Source: Myrica gale
Taxonomy: Eukaryota > Streptophyta > Magnoliopsida > Fagales > Myricaceae
Assembly: GCA_963930655.1 (NCBI GenBank)
Contig: OZ005611.1
Coordinates: forward strand, 131,501 to 195,500
DNA: 64,000 nt
Direction: 5' to 3'
Shown: piece by piece, positions 51,848 to 64,000 of the stretch
Layout: every line of letters starts with the position of its first letter
Numbering within the stretch: the first letter of the stretch is position 1
Notes under the pieces: model-generated
Database searches by the model: none
Told to the model about the DNA's origin: nothing
The model's input: only the letters and a program-made list of their open reading frames with translations
Made by a program: the position numbers and the translations under genes

Positions 51848-52279
51848 TCAAAAAGAAGTAGGGGGAGGAGAGTAGAACGGGCCTCGGTTGGGCCCAGATG
51901 GAGGAACGGGACCCCTGAGATTCCTTTTTGCATGAGAAGGCGGTGGAGGAGAGTCGAACGGGGGCCCAGACGGAGGAACAAGAGCCCTGTCGAGTGGGTG
52001 GTGGACGAGAGGAGGAGGTGGAGGAGGGTTAGAGGTCCTGGTGCTAGGCCCGGATGGAGGAACGCGGAAAGCTTTCGGCATCATCCCCATAAAGATGTCG
52101 TGGGACAGATTTTGATGTGGAGCCTTATTGGTTTCCAGAGTCGTCTCTCCACTTTTAGGGGAGGGAAGCTTTCTGGCCTCTACGTCTGCTAGAAAAGTAG
52201 TAGTAGCCAGAAAGAGCACCAAGGCCGCCACGCGCATCCATTTTTGACCCGTTCCCACCATCTTGTTCGATCTTCCCAC
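51848..52279 (-). CDS. IDA-like multi-peptide precursor, unit 2
   Basis: The translated protein is identical to the unit 1 copy: signal sequence and three V-P-P-S-G-P motifs in 143 aa. The upstream region is duplicated as well, so the gene dose is doubled if both copies are real. Confidence 0.65.
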   Translation of the reverse strand: MGRSNKMVGTGQKWMRVAALVLFLATTTFLADVEARKLPSPKSGETTLETNKAPHQNLSHDIFMGMMPKAFRVPPSGPSTRTSNPPPPPPLVHHPLDRALVPPSGPPFDSPPPPSHAKRNLRGPVPPSGPNRGPFYSPPPTSF

Positions 52280-52640
52280 GCTTCTCTTCTATCGTATTAT
52301 TCTTTTTTTCTTACTCTCTCTTTTTAACCTTTTCGATGCTCTCTCCAGGTTCACGACCCACCCTTTAAATAACAACCACCTGTCTCTATTTTTAGGAAAA
52401 ATAGTTTGGATTTTGTTTGGTCCTCGTCTTCCTTCGATAATGTCCATTCAATATCCCTTTCTTCGAGGGAATATTTTCGGAGTCCATTGATTATTTATAT
52501 AAAAGAAAAATCGAAGATATTATGAACTGGATATTCCTTTCAGGGAGTGATACGAGCTTTAATTGATAATCTTGGATGATGATTCCTTGGCCTCTTTAGG
52601 TGAGGCTTATTGCTTGGCCTTGGTTGACAATAAAGTAAAT

Positions 52641-53098
52641 TAGGGCTGCACAATGGAAAATTCGGTCCTTTTTTTATTGGAATTCGGTCGGATCAAATTT
52701 CTAGTTGTACCTAAAATGAAGGACAAAGCTGGTTTCATTTTTTTTCTTAAGTTTTTACTTTTTTTCCTAACCTTTTTTTTTTTGTAAATTAGTGGAAATG
52801 GAGGACTTAATTTCGAATGGGGAAGGTCATAAGGGACTAGGGAGGACGTCAAAATGCATATTTTTTACTTAGGATTTTTATTTTTTAAGTGTAAAGTTTG
52901 TATTAATATATATATATATATATATATGATTTAAATTAATAAATTTGGTCCGATTCGGTCCAGACCGAATCCAAAAGGCCTGGACCGGACCAGACAGGAT
53001 ATAACCAGTTTTTCAAATTCGGTTCATGACCACTAAGACTATAAATCCAGTCCAGTCCGATCCGATTTTGTGGTCCGATCCGATTCTGTGCAGCCCTA
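52641..53098. mobile_element. hAT-type MITE, unit 2
   Basis: The same TAGGGCTGCACA ends as 23735-24198. It is 6 bp shorter because the internal TA repeat (52907-52927) has 10 units rather than 13. Confidence 0.85.
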
Positions 53099-55378
53099 AA
53101 GCAAATCCATTAGGATGAAAAAGGTCGGACTTGCACACTCACAACAATAATTTACGAACTAAACACGGGATTGTAATAGATTTCCACCATTATTCATACA
53201 TTTATTTCACCAACCTAATTGTTATCGAAGAATCTTATTTAGTGTCCTAATCATGCTCTCACACGATATCCAAATACTACCAGTATCACATAATTTGCCT
53301 ACTTTACTACCATTATCAATAATTTAACAATAATTAAATTTAGATTTTAAGATATCTATAACGACAATATTTTTTTTTCTTTTTTGAGTAATTGGTAATA
53401 TGTAATTTTTTTTTCTAAGTTAAAAAGGTATGTAAGGGATGAATCATCGTGAAGCCAGGCCTAAGTCCATCACCATTTCAACTCGAGAATTTCACATAGC
53501 GCGAAGACCACCAGAGCATAATGGGACTGCCGTGATTCAAACCATCGTTGGGAGCAAGTCCTGAGTCTTAGACACAATCCACATACTACTAACATAATGA
53601 GGCTACCCTGATTCAAATCGTCGTTGAGAACGAGCCCTGAGTCTTAAATAAGGCTTTTTAGGGGAACGTCCTAAACAAGGATGTTTAGGAACGAGCCCCT
53701 GAGTCCTAAATTTCGGTTCCTTGACACCAGTACTGAAAACCCATTTTCCGCACTTGACAATAGAGGTAGCAGTGAACAATATTTAAAAATCGGCTCATCC
53801 AGTACTAGTGCGATTATTGCCATAGCTGGTGCTTTTTAATGACAAAAGATTTGACAAATTGGGTAGTTTTATACAATATTTAATGCTATTAATATTCAAA
53901 TAAATATTAATATTGGTAGAAAATAAATGTTGATCTTTTAAGATATTCTCTAATTCTATTGATTGTGGATTTTATTGCTTTAGATTTACATGCTATATTA
54001 ATACGTTCTCTAATGATTTTATATGTATTAGTTTAAATTTTATTGATATGAGCTCAATAGATCAAAATAATAATAATATTAATAATAACAATCGGGCCAA
54101 GTGCGTAAAAAGGCTAAAATATAACCAATATAAATGTTGATAACCAAAAGCCGATTATTGCATTTAAAGGTAGTGGTAGCGGTGGCTAATATATGGAAAT
54201 CGATCCATCCGATGGCAATAACGGTTATTTCCATAACTGGCACAACTACCGAATTTGAACAACCCTAATCCTAAATACAGTTGCCTACCACTAAGCTAAC
54301 ACAAACAGGTGGGGAATAAATTCCGTTCGAATGAGAGATTTCCGAAGGCTACATGAGGGACGGTCAAGATTAAAAGAAAACAAATCAACAATTAGGACGT
54401 GTTAATATCATTTAATGAAAAAAAGTCTAGAGATAGCTTTGTGGCTCGGCTTGGATGGCTCCAAATCCCCCAAATCTTCTTTTCCCTTCTTTCACGCAAG
54501 TTCTTCTTTTTCTTCTTCTCCTTCTTTCTCACGACATCCTCTATCCATTGTCTCTCTCTATCTTCTCTGTTCGCCAGAATCTCGCCGGAGTCAAGAAAAA
54601 AAAGGGACAATTGTAACAATTTTTTTTCTCACTTGAGAGACTCGGATTACACCTGATTTTTTTTCCTCAGTAACAGTCCATCCACTGCTAATTTCTCTAG
54701 ACTCAATTGGTTTCTTTCAGATCTTCTTTCTCACGTAGACACGTAATGCTCATAAAACTGACGGTGTTTGTTGGAATACCAAAAAATCTGGCCGCCTGAG
54801 TTATTAAGGACTCCAACCATGCTTACATGCTTACGTTAGCTATGCAGTATCTCTTTCTGTATAGCCTTTCAGTCTGTGCATTAAAAGACTCAGTTAATCT
54901 CCCACCAATAAAACTAAATGCACCAATGTCCTTTCCCCTTAAAATAAAAAATCCCCTAGCCTCTCTGTCTCGCATGGTTTCTCAACATCCAATGCCAATC
55001 AATGTCATTTTTTAATTAAAGTTACATACAGGTGTTGTCTTCAAGTTTTATAATTACCATAAGTCCTTCAATTTCAACAAAAACTGTAAAAAAAAAAACT
55101 TAATCAAACCAAAAGAATATCAAGTGGAAAGAAACAATGAAAAATCTGGCGAAAGAAATCACAGTTACTATATACAACCTTATTTACCTGGAAGAGATGG
55201 CTTGAAAATAGCAGGAACGAATTGTTTGTCTATCTTATAAAGTTTATCTTATAAACGAAACATCCTCATTGTAAACATAAGTACTTATTAAATACTGACT
55301 TCGAAGTAATGGTCCTCAGGTTCAGGACATTTTTCATCAATTAATATATTTACTTGAGACGAAAGGTAAATTTAGAAA

Positions 55379-56027
55379 GTTCAAAAATTCTTCAGGGAGT
55401 ATTGGGACGACCTTGTTGAAGTGAATAAGTTGTTGTTTATTGCAGCTGTGCTTGATCCTCCCTTCAAAGTGATGATGTTGGAGTATTAGTTTAAAAAAAC
55501 AATGGGAGAGGAGGGTGGACGTGGCATGACGACTATTGTGAGAGGGACCTTGGACCTTTTATTTCAAGAATATAGTGGTAGTGGTGGTCATAGCAGTAGT
55601 TGCATGGATTTGACAAATTTGGGACGTGATGTGGCATTCGGAGGACAAGGGGTAAGGGATGATGAGGAGGATTGAGATGACTATAGGGTATCTCAAATTG
55701 CATTGGACTCTAAATCTGAGGTGAAGAAGTATTTGATTGAGTCTGTTGAGGCTAAGTCCCCCACATTTGATATCCTCACGTGGTGGAATGTGAACTCTGT
55801 GAAATATCCTACCCTTGCCCGCATAGCTCGTGACGTGTTGGCGATTCCTATCACGACTATGTCTTCTGAGTCTGTATTTAGTATTGAAGGGTGAGTATTG
55901 GATCCATTTTGGAGTTCCTTAGCACCAAACACTATCCAAGGTCTTATGTGTGCACAAAATTGGTTTAGGAACGAACCTGTTGCAGATTAGGATGACACGA
56001 TTCTAGATATGAATGAAGATCCACAAA
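55379..56027 (+). pseudogene. hAT transposase remnant, unit 2
   Basis: Copy of 26479-27127 with the same stops; the probable terminus CACCCCTA is at 56888-56895. Confidence 0.88.
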
Positions 56028-57294
56028 GTTACAGGATGGACGCAAGTAATTCATTTGTTTGCCTATAAATTTATTATCTATTAATTTAGTTACTTACTTG
56101 CGATTTTTTTGAATATATGACTTTATATGTTCATTGATTATGACATTGTGTAATTTGGTGTTTGTAGAGTTATCCAAATTGACGTCGGATGTTCTAACTA
56201 TAATTGATTAGGAGGATGAAAAGTGGAGTAGAATTACTAGATTAGAACTTACTACACTATTTACTACTTAGTAATATTTTGAAACTTCAACTTGCATTAG
56301 TTTGTTTGAATGTGTTGTTCAATTCATATATGTTGTGGATTGGTATATTAGGTTTGTGGAATGTTGATTGCTTAATTAGGCTTGTGGATTCTTAGGGAGA
56401 GAAATGCCATAAGATACAAACTTATATGGCCATAATCTAATATGGTCATAAAGATAATATATTGTGGCCAACATTTCTCAAATAAACACTAATTTTCTCC
56501 CTTTTCCAATTTGCATTTTAGCTTTTCTCGAATTAAATTATCAATTATTAAATATTATGTACTATTTTTTTAATAACAAAACAACTTATTTTGGCTTAAA
56601 AAATTAGACATGACAATTGACACAATCACAAATACAAAAAAATGGAACGAGTTTGGACTTGTTTTTACCTATATTTTTGCACCCACACAACTACCAAAAA
56701 AGAGGCCCAAATTTAGTCTAAAATATGAGCTAAAAGGCCTATATAAAGCCTTAAAAAAATCAACAAAAAGCCCAAAAAAATTCAAATTGGGCTCAAAAGA
56801 TCCAAAAAAATTACAGGCCAAGTATGGGTAGTTCAACCGGAACCGCCCATTCGATAACAGCAACCGCCCCGCGCTAGTACGGCTAATCACCCCTAGACCG
56901 TACCATGTAGCCTTCGGAATTGAGGGAATCCGTTCCCCACGTGTGATAATATGTGAACTTTGATTATTCCGAATTATCTTTGTACCATGAGATCAAGCGA
57001 AGAGGGAAAAACCGACATTTCCCCTGTAAGCACTATGAATATTACGCAAAAGCTTATACTGATTTGTGATGTTTTTTTTTCTTTTTTCCCCCTAGGCCTG
57101 AATTTTGATGCTTTTTTACTCCTTGAGAAAATTCCCCGCTGGGCGTCGAATTCCATTCTACAGTGAAGCAGAGACAAGAGATAGAAGGGAGGGACTGTTG
57201 CCTGATTCTAATGGAGGAAAATCTAACCCTAACACGAAAATCCTAATCAAAGCCACAAGCTTCTGAAAAACAACAAAAACGACTGGAAGGAAAC

Positions 57295-60200
57295 ATGGAC
57301 AACGGAGACCAGGCCATGCCGGACGCCGCCCAAAACCCTAACTCTCCCCCTTCAGATGGGTCCCAGTCCGAATGCGAGTCAGGGTCCGAATCGGACTCCG
57401 ACGACGAAGCTCAGCAGAAGCTCCAGCTCCAAAGCTTGGAGGTGGAGCTGTCCTCCAACCCTTCCAACTACGACTATCACGTCCAGGTAGGAAAGCGTTG
57501 CTTGGTTGGTATAAGTGAATATCCTATCTTTCTTACTTATAAAAAAAAAGGGTGTATATCCTATCTAATTTTGTTACTTTCTCAGTACATACGGCTTCTG
57601 CGGAAAGTGGGTGACATAGAGAAGTTGAGACGAGCAAGGGAATCTATGAACGAACTCTTTCCATTGACGCCTGCTATGTGGCAGGAATGGGCTAAAGATG
57701 AAGCTTCTTTTACTACTAGGTATCACCCTACTCACTTTGTCTTAGGAATCACTTTCTCTTTTAGTTCATTCTCGAGTGTCCCATGGTTTTGCTTTTTTTT
57801 TTTTTAGAAGAAATGAGAAAAAGACAGTATATGGAGTATCGAATGCTGGGTTTTGAAGTGTTACACGCATGTGTGGGCGAATAAGAATTTTAACAGTATC
57901 AGAGGGTATTGGTTGAACGGCAGTTAAGAAATTGGATACTTCAGTTCCTTCTTAATTCCAACTTCACATGCTTTTATTCTCCAGTGTAAACGTTGTTGAC
58001 TTTTCAGGCCTGAGGCTGTTTCTGCAGTTGAGAAGCTTTACGAGCGAGGGGTGTCCGATTATCTGGTTTGTTGTGGATCTTTAGTATCATTTTTTTTTTC
58101 TTTCCTGTATGATTCATTGGCCAAAAGCATAATCTCACTCCAAACACTGAGATGTTGGACTTGCTATTTTGGATGGAGTTTATACCATCAGTGGTGCAAA
58201 CCCCTTTTAATGACATAGAAGTCATATGCTATCTAATCAATTATCCAATGTGACAAGATGGTTTATGTTTGTAGCCTGACGCTCTTGCACATGACCATTT
58301 GGTCGCATACCATTTTAACTGAAAAATTCGTCGCATTGTGTGAGGATTTTCACACTTCAGTGTTTGGAGTGGATAGAATCGACCAAACCAGATTCCACCA
58401 GAGGCAGGGCCTCCGCACCCGACGCACTAAATGAGTTCTCCAGAGCTCCACTCAACAAAGTTGGCGCAAGCGAGGGGTCCCAGCCCACTTCGGGATGTTG
58501 AGAAAGCCCACTTCCCAAAGAAGGCCCAGGTTTAAACGTGGACGATTGATTATGGGCTTTCAGAAAAAAACCACATACATGGCATTTAAACGCCTGGACT
58601 TCCTGCCTGTCCACACCCAACTGAGAAATGAGATTCTCCAGCCTATCCACGTGGCTACGCAAGCCCACCATTTGAGCCCAGACAGCCTGGAAAGAGACGA
58701 ATTCAACACTGCCTGACACTTTAGCCACCAACTCTCCTGCCCGAGGAATATCAGTCGACGCATTTAATGCACAGCAATTGGGAACCAAAATTATAGCCTC
58801 CTTTTTTGCATGCGGCTCAGAAAAGGATACGTCGTCTGGCTTCTCCGCGGAAATCCCGCCATTACCAAACCCAGTTCCTGACCTACAATCTTTGCTGGCC
58901 ATCAACTTAGCTCCATTGACTGCGGCAGAAAAAGAAACCTCAGGCCGAATGCTTGAGCTTCGCAGAGGAACAAACTTTCTCTGAGTCGAACTAAAATATG
59001 AAGCCGCCTCCTGGAAGACACGGGTCAAGATCTGCCATCCATAGGCATAACGACCTTCTGGCACCATCACCACCCCCACCTTACGACCCCCACCATATTC
59101 GACGATCCCAACATACCGGCCTCCTTTGTTAACTCACCGTTGAGCCAAGAATCCACGATTGGATTCGTTAAATTTGGAGGAAAAATCAGAATCAGACCCA
59201 GCAAACAGCAGTTTAGAAGTCATATTCACCAACCATACCACTCCTAACTTTCCCATGAAAATCGAGTTCTGAGACTTCAAACTCCATTCCGAAAACTTGA
59301 CCACCCCTTTTGCACTAATAGACACCTGAAACTCCTTCGACTCAACGCGGAAATTGCGTATAAAAGACATCATAACGACCTCCAACAATCAAAAAGAGCC
59401 AAAACAAAGGAACTAACACAGCGAACAAACTAACAAACGGAAAGACCAACCGTGAAGAGAACGGGAGGAGAGAGAACGGAGAAAACTATGACCAACCGTT
59501 AAGCATGTTTTCTACTTGCTTAATCTTCACTGGGTCATGCCGGAGCGGGTGGGGGACGTTTTGATTTGTTGGGGGAGAAAGCTTAAGGATCCTTTCGCTA
59601 AGGTTATTTGGAGGATGATTCCTCCTTGCATATGGTGGAGCCTTTGGAAGGAGAGGAATAGACGGTGTTTTGAGGGTTCTTCGTTGTCTATTGAGCGTTT
59701 GCAGAGTGGTTTGTTGCTTACTTTGTTTCTTTGGGCTAATGCGCTGTTGGGGGGCCCTTTTCTTGATTTTCAGGATTTCCTTAGTTTCTTTCTTTGTTTG
59801 TTGTAATTTCCAGTACAGTCTATGTACTGTTGTTTCTCTTTTTCTCTTCTTCGTTAATAATACTTCTTACTTATCAAAAAAAGATTTGAACACCTGCTAC
59901 TCTACTCCACTCTTAGTGAAGAAAATTTGACTTGAAATTTTTGTGGACATTTGAGGGATGATTCTATTGTGGTAGTCAAATTCTTGTCTAAAACTTTGCC
60001 AATGTCCCTAGATTCAGAAAGTAGATCCCAGGAGACTTATTAACCTCTCATTTTGTATCCCTGATGATCAAGGAATTGCTAAAAAAATTGAACTATTGCC
60101 TGCAATGTCTTCTGATGCAGTCTGTCCCTCTATGGTATGACTACGTGAATTTTGTTCTTGGATGTGATCCAATGGTACATGCCTGTTTGCCTGATGGTAT

Positions 60201-63200
60201 TTCAAAAGCAAGGAACCTATTTGAACGTGCTCTTACAGCAGCCGGTTTGCATGTTGCCGAAGGCATTAAACTATGGGAAGCATATAGGGAATTTGAACAA
60301 GCGACATTTCAAACTATTGATCAGTCTGACATTCAGGTCAGAACTTGTTCAGTAACCTGTTTTATGTTGGTCTATATTCCTCATAAAATACAATAATCGA
60401 GTGTGTTGTAAATATGTTTTTAAATATCTAATTGGCAATCTCTGTAGTCTTGCCCTTGTCCTCTTTGTAAAATGTTTTAGAAGAAAGATATTCTTTGGAA
60501 GCAAAACATTATTACCTGAACCATTCTATGCATTTTGTAATAGAAGCGTTGCATCTGTTCTACTAATGTTAAGTCTAGTGAATTGACGAGATCAATGATA
60601 TTTATGGTATCGTAATAAGTGGCTGTGACATTTGGAGGCAAAATAAGGGGTCACAATATACTTATTTTGTGGGTTGACAAATTCTATTGCATCAAACATC
60701 TTGTAAGGCATATTCAGCACGATGGTCCCTTATTTTTCGTTGTTTTTGAATTGCACTTAATTCTAATTCTATTACAGTCAAATGTGCTACAAATAGAATT
60801 GATAAATTAGAACCTTTTTTTGGTTCTGACAATAAAAATTAGAATCTGGAATTGCTGTTTTTCTTTGCAAAGTATTAGATTAGTAGACAGTGAAGGACTT
60901 AGAATAATCTGGATGAGCATTTATCTGTTGAACACGTGTTACAGTTGTGAGAGTTGAATTGAGGGAAAATGGAGTATTATGGGGCTCCATGTGAAATCCT
61001 CATGAGAATTAACCTTTTTTCGTTTTTCATTCACAGTGCTTATCATCTTCCATACCCATTGAATATGACTGAAACGAGGAGAAAATGATGCCAAGAAAAG
61101 TGGTGAAAGTGTAGGATTAGCCATCATTCTTTATACATATTGTGCTACAGAACTGACAACTTAAGTGGAAATTTGATTATAGTCATGGTCTTAACGAGTA
61201 TGGCCGGAAGAAGACACTAATTTTTAAGGTGAGATTCAGGATAGTCTTAGGTGAAAGGACCAACATATTCTCCACGACTAAAATAATGACTTAAACTGCC
61301 ATTCTCCACTTTTCGATGTATTACTTGCTTCTTTATGGGCACAACAAATTTCCATTTCCAGGTTACTTTAAAGAAGAGATTTCAGTTGGGGATCCTGTCT
61401 TCCTGCCTCAAGCAGTTGAATACATGGATATTAGGTGTATTTCATACTAGAAATGAGTTAATATCTGTTGCGATATGAATCTCTGATTCTCTCTTGTATC
61501 TGTGTTTTGTGACTTTCTTGGTCTATAGAAGTGACTGTGTTTTCATTTTCCTCATTTATTTGTTTTGAGTTTTTGCTATCGTTTCGGAGAATTTTGTGAT
61601 AGCTATATCACTTACTGGTCGACTTTATTGCCCAAATGATAAGAGTATTTTTTTTTATTTGCAATTTTTTTTATAAGTAAGTTAAGACTTTATTAAATGA
61701 AAATGTTCACAGTACAAGAGACTATACTGAAAACATTAAAACAAAACAAAACAAGCTAAAAAACTTAGGAAATCCAGATAATCTGAAAAAGGACACACTA
61801 AAAGCCCAAAGAAACAAAGATCTCCTCACAAGGTCCCTCAAACGCTCCAAAGACAAAGCCCTATTTTCAAAGCATCTACCATTCCTTTACCTCCACAAGC
61901 TCCACTAAATACAAGAAGGAATTATCTTCCATATGGCCAATGCAATTGGATCCTTAAACTTCCTCCTCCAGCACTTCAAAACTTCAACCACCCGCTTAGG
62001 CATAACCCAAGAAAAATTCAGCATCCTAAGCACATACTCCCACACCCCTCTAGCAACAGAACAATGAAGGAGGATATGATCCACCGTCTCTCCATCAATC
62101 TTTCACAAATAACACCAACTAACCAAGCAAATTCTATGGCATTGTCTGAAAAAACTCCAATATTAGCAGGAATTACAGACCATCTTTCCTAAGATCTTTC
62201 TGAAGAGACTCTTTTTATGTTGCAGGCAAAGGAAAAGCAGATTCAGCGTATTCGAACTATATTCCACCGTCAGTTGTCTGTTCCTCTTGTCAACATGAGT
62301 TCAACACTTCGTGCTTATAAAACTTGGGAGATGGAACAAGGAATTGTGCTTGATGTTGAATCTGGTGACCTGGACGGGCTTTCTTCTCTTGTTGCCTCAG
62401 CTTATCGGAGAGCCTTAGAGGGGTATAATGCTCGTATTCTTCTTGAAGAACAGATTTTAAGACAGGACATATCTGAGTCAGAAAGACTTCAACAGTACAT
62501 GGTACGTGGAATCCAAAATCTGCATTTTCCTTGTGTTGTGTATTAGACTGATTTAACTTCAGGATATTATTGTTTATTATTTTGAAAGTGATATTTAGTT
62601 TAGAGATAGCAGTATTCTGTTACTTCTTTATACGGTCTCTCCACGAGTGTAGAATCTTATAAACCCCTCCTACCAAACTGATGGGACGGAAGTCTTTCAA
62701 GTCCACAGCTCCCACTTTCTTAGGAAATAAGAACAAAGAAAGTGGCATTCATGCACTTAACAAATTTCCCCCTCTGGGCAAATTCATTAAACATAGACAA
62801 AACATCCCCCTTAACCACCTCCCAGCACGACTGAAAAAATGCTAAAGTGAATCCATCCGGTCTTGGAGCTTGTCTCCATTGAGGTTACGGACCACCCCTG
62901 TTACCTCGTCCTCCTCAAAGGGCCTCTCAAGCCAACATGCATCCTCCTCAGAAATAGAATCAAATTCCAAACCATCCAGCTTCGGCCTCCAAGAAAAGGG
63001 CTCTTTATACAAAGAGCTATAGAACTCGACAATGCTTTCTGAAATAAGCAACGGGTCCTCCACATTTTCTCCCTCCACTTCCAAACTAGCAATCAAATTA
63101 GCCCTCCTATTCGAATTGGCCATGCGATGGAAAAAAGTAGTGCATCAATCCCCATCCTTAAGCCACAAGGACCTCGACTTCTGTCACCAACTAATCTCCT

Positions 63201-64000
63201 CTAGCTCTATCAAATGATCCAATTCCCCCAAAACCTCCAACTTCCTCACTTTCCCCCGATCATCAAGAATATCCTCCTCATCTAACGAATCTAATGACGC
63301 CAACTCACTTAACAAGGAAGACTTCCTGAAACTTAGATCCCCAAAAACCTCTTGGTTCCACTGTTTCAATTTGTTCTTCAAGGCTTTCAGCTTAGAGTCT
63401 AACACAAAGCTAGGAGAACCCAAGAACTCAAAAGACTCCTACCACTCCCGAATACTATCCACAAAGCCACTCTCCTTAAGCCACATTTTCTCAAAACGAA
63501 AGGGCCTTTGTCCACCCCGAACACTGCCATTCACCAAAATAATGGGGAAATGGTCTGAATATAGACGAGTCAATCTTTTTTGAGAGACCTCCGGGAATAA
63601 AGCCTCCCAACCAGGGTAAAACAGAAAGCGATCAAGCCTAGACCAAGACTGTGATACCCTGTTGTTGGACCATGTGAAGGCACCCCCCAATTGGGCTAAT
63701 TCGGTCTTAGGTTCTCCTTTTGAGGGTTTTCAGGATTTTTTGAGTTTTCTAGCTTGTATGCTTTAGTGTTTTCAGTATATTCTCTTGTACTGTCAACTCT
63801 TTTTTTCGTAAATAAAGATTAACTTATAAAAAAAAGATAAGTAAGTTAATCTTTATTAATGAAAAAGAGACTTAACTATACAAGAGAATATACTGAAAAC
63901 TCTAGAGCATGCAAGCTAAAAAACTTAGAAAATCCGGAAAACCCTCAAAAGGAAAACTTTCCTAAGACCGAATTAGCCCACATAAAAAGAGAATGCAACA
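57295..64000 (+). CDS. SART3: SART3-type U6 snRNP recycling factor, unit 2, 5' part (continues beyond window)
   Basis: Exons 1-5 are visible: 57295-57486, 57586-57719, 58008-58065, 60121-60336, 62226-62501 (292 codons), identical in translation to unit 1. The window ends in intron 5. Exon 6 is expected near 64247 and exon 14 near 69,383-69,475. This copy retains its own promoter and, if the duplication is simple, continues into the original 3' end with the RRMs and LSm-binding tail. It is therefore the likely functional SART3. Confidence 0.9.
58350..59876. mobile_element. LINE fragments in SART3 intron 3, unit 2
   Basis: The minus-strand ORF1 segment (58350-59505) and plus-strand 3' end (59506-59876) are copied from 29450-30976 without visible change. 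Confidence 0.75.
61654..62190 (-). mobile_element. LINE 3' end in SART3 intron 4, unit 2
   Basis: Copy of 32754-33290. Confidence 0.78.
62625..64000. mobile_element. LINE ORF2 segment and tail-to-tail LINE ends, SART3 intron 5, unit 2
   Basis: 62625-63690 (minus ORF2 segment), 63691-63838 (plus tail) and 63839-64000 (minus tail, cut by the window edge) repeat 33725-35100. Confidence 0.8.

Overview
This is a nuclear window from a flowering plant, most likely a woody eudicot. The plant-only gene methionine S-methyltransferase, a PEX4-type E2, an F-box/FBA protein, an IDA-like peptide precursor, GT-AG and GC-AG introns, hAT elements, MITEs and L1-type LINE fragments all point that way. No bacterial, organellar or CRISPR features were seen.

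Layout. 1-1023 (-) is an F-box protein gene running off the left edge. 1385-3018 is a non-autonomous hAT element. 3913-6626 (+) is a complete five-exon PEX4 (157 aa). 6627-11485 is mostly intergenic, with MITEs and a poly-A retroposon that has a perfect 17-bp target-site duplication about 300 bp upstream of the next gene. 11486-18294 (+) is a complete 12-exon methionine S-methyltransferase (1096 aa). 19295-19785 (+) is a broken ER-type small heat-shock gene abutting the 3' end of a ribosomal protein eL42 gene (minus strand, ATG at 22129) whose last exon I cannot find. 22942-23373 (-) encodes a secreted IDA-like multi-peptide precursor. 23735-27995 holds hAT material. 28395-40575 (+) carries fourteen exons of a SART3-type U6 snRNP recycling factor, with LINE fragments in introns 3, 4 and 5.

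The dominant feature is a direct tandem duplication of 28,906 bp. Unit 1 is 12133-41038. Unit 2 starts at 41039 and continues past the right edge. I found six substitutions and one 6-bp microsatellite change in the 22.96 kb of unit 2 that is visible. The breakpoints lie inside MMT exon 2 and SART3 intron 14. The result is: intact MMT, a 3'-truncated SART3, a 5'-truncated MMT, then a SART3 copy that starts intact and continues beyond the window. The two truncated genes face the same way. SART3 exon 14 and MMT exon 3 are both in phase 0, so ordinary splicing across the junction would give an in-frame SART3-MMT fusion of about 1644 aa. Whether this is a real young duplication or an assembly artefact cannot be settled from sequence alone.

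Functionally the genes are unrelated housekeeping or signalling genes: peroxisome import receptor recycling, S-methylmethionine synthesis, the ribosome, secreted peptide signalling and spliceosome recycling. The duplication doubles eL42, the IDA-like gene and the small-HSP pseudogene. It leaves one complete MMT and, if unit 2 continues normally, one complete SART3.
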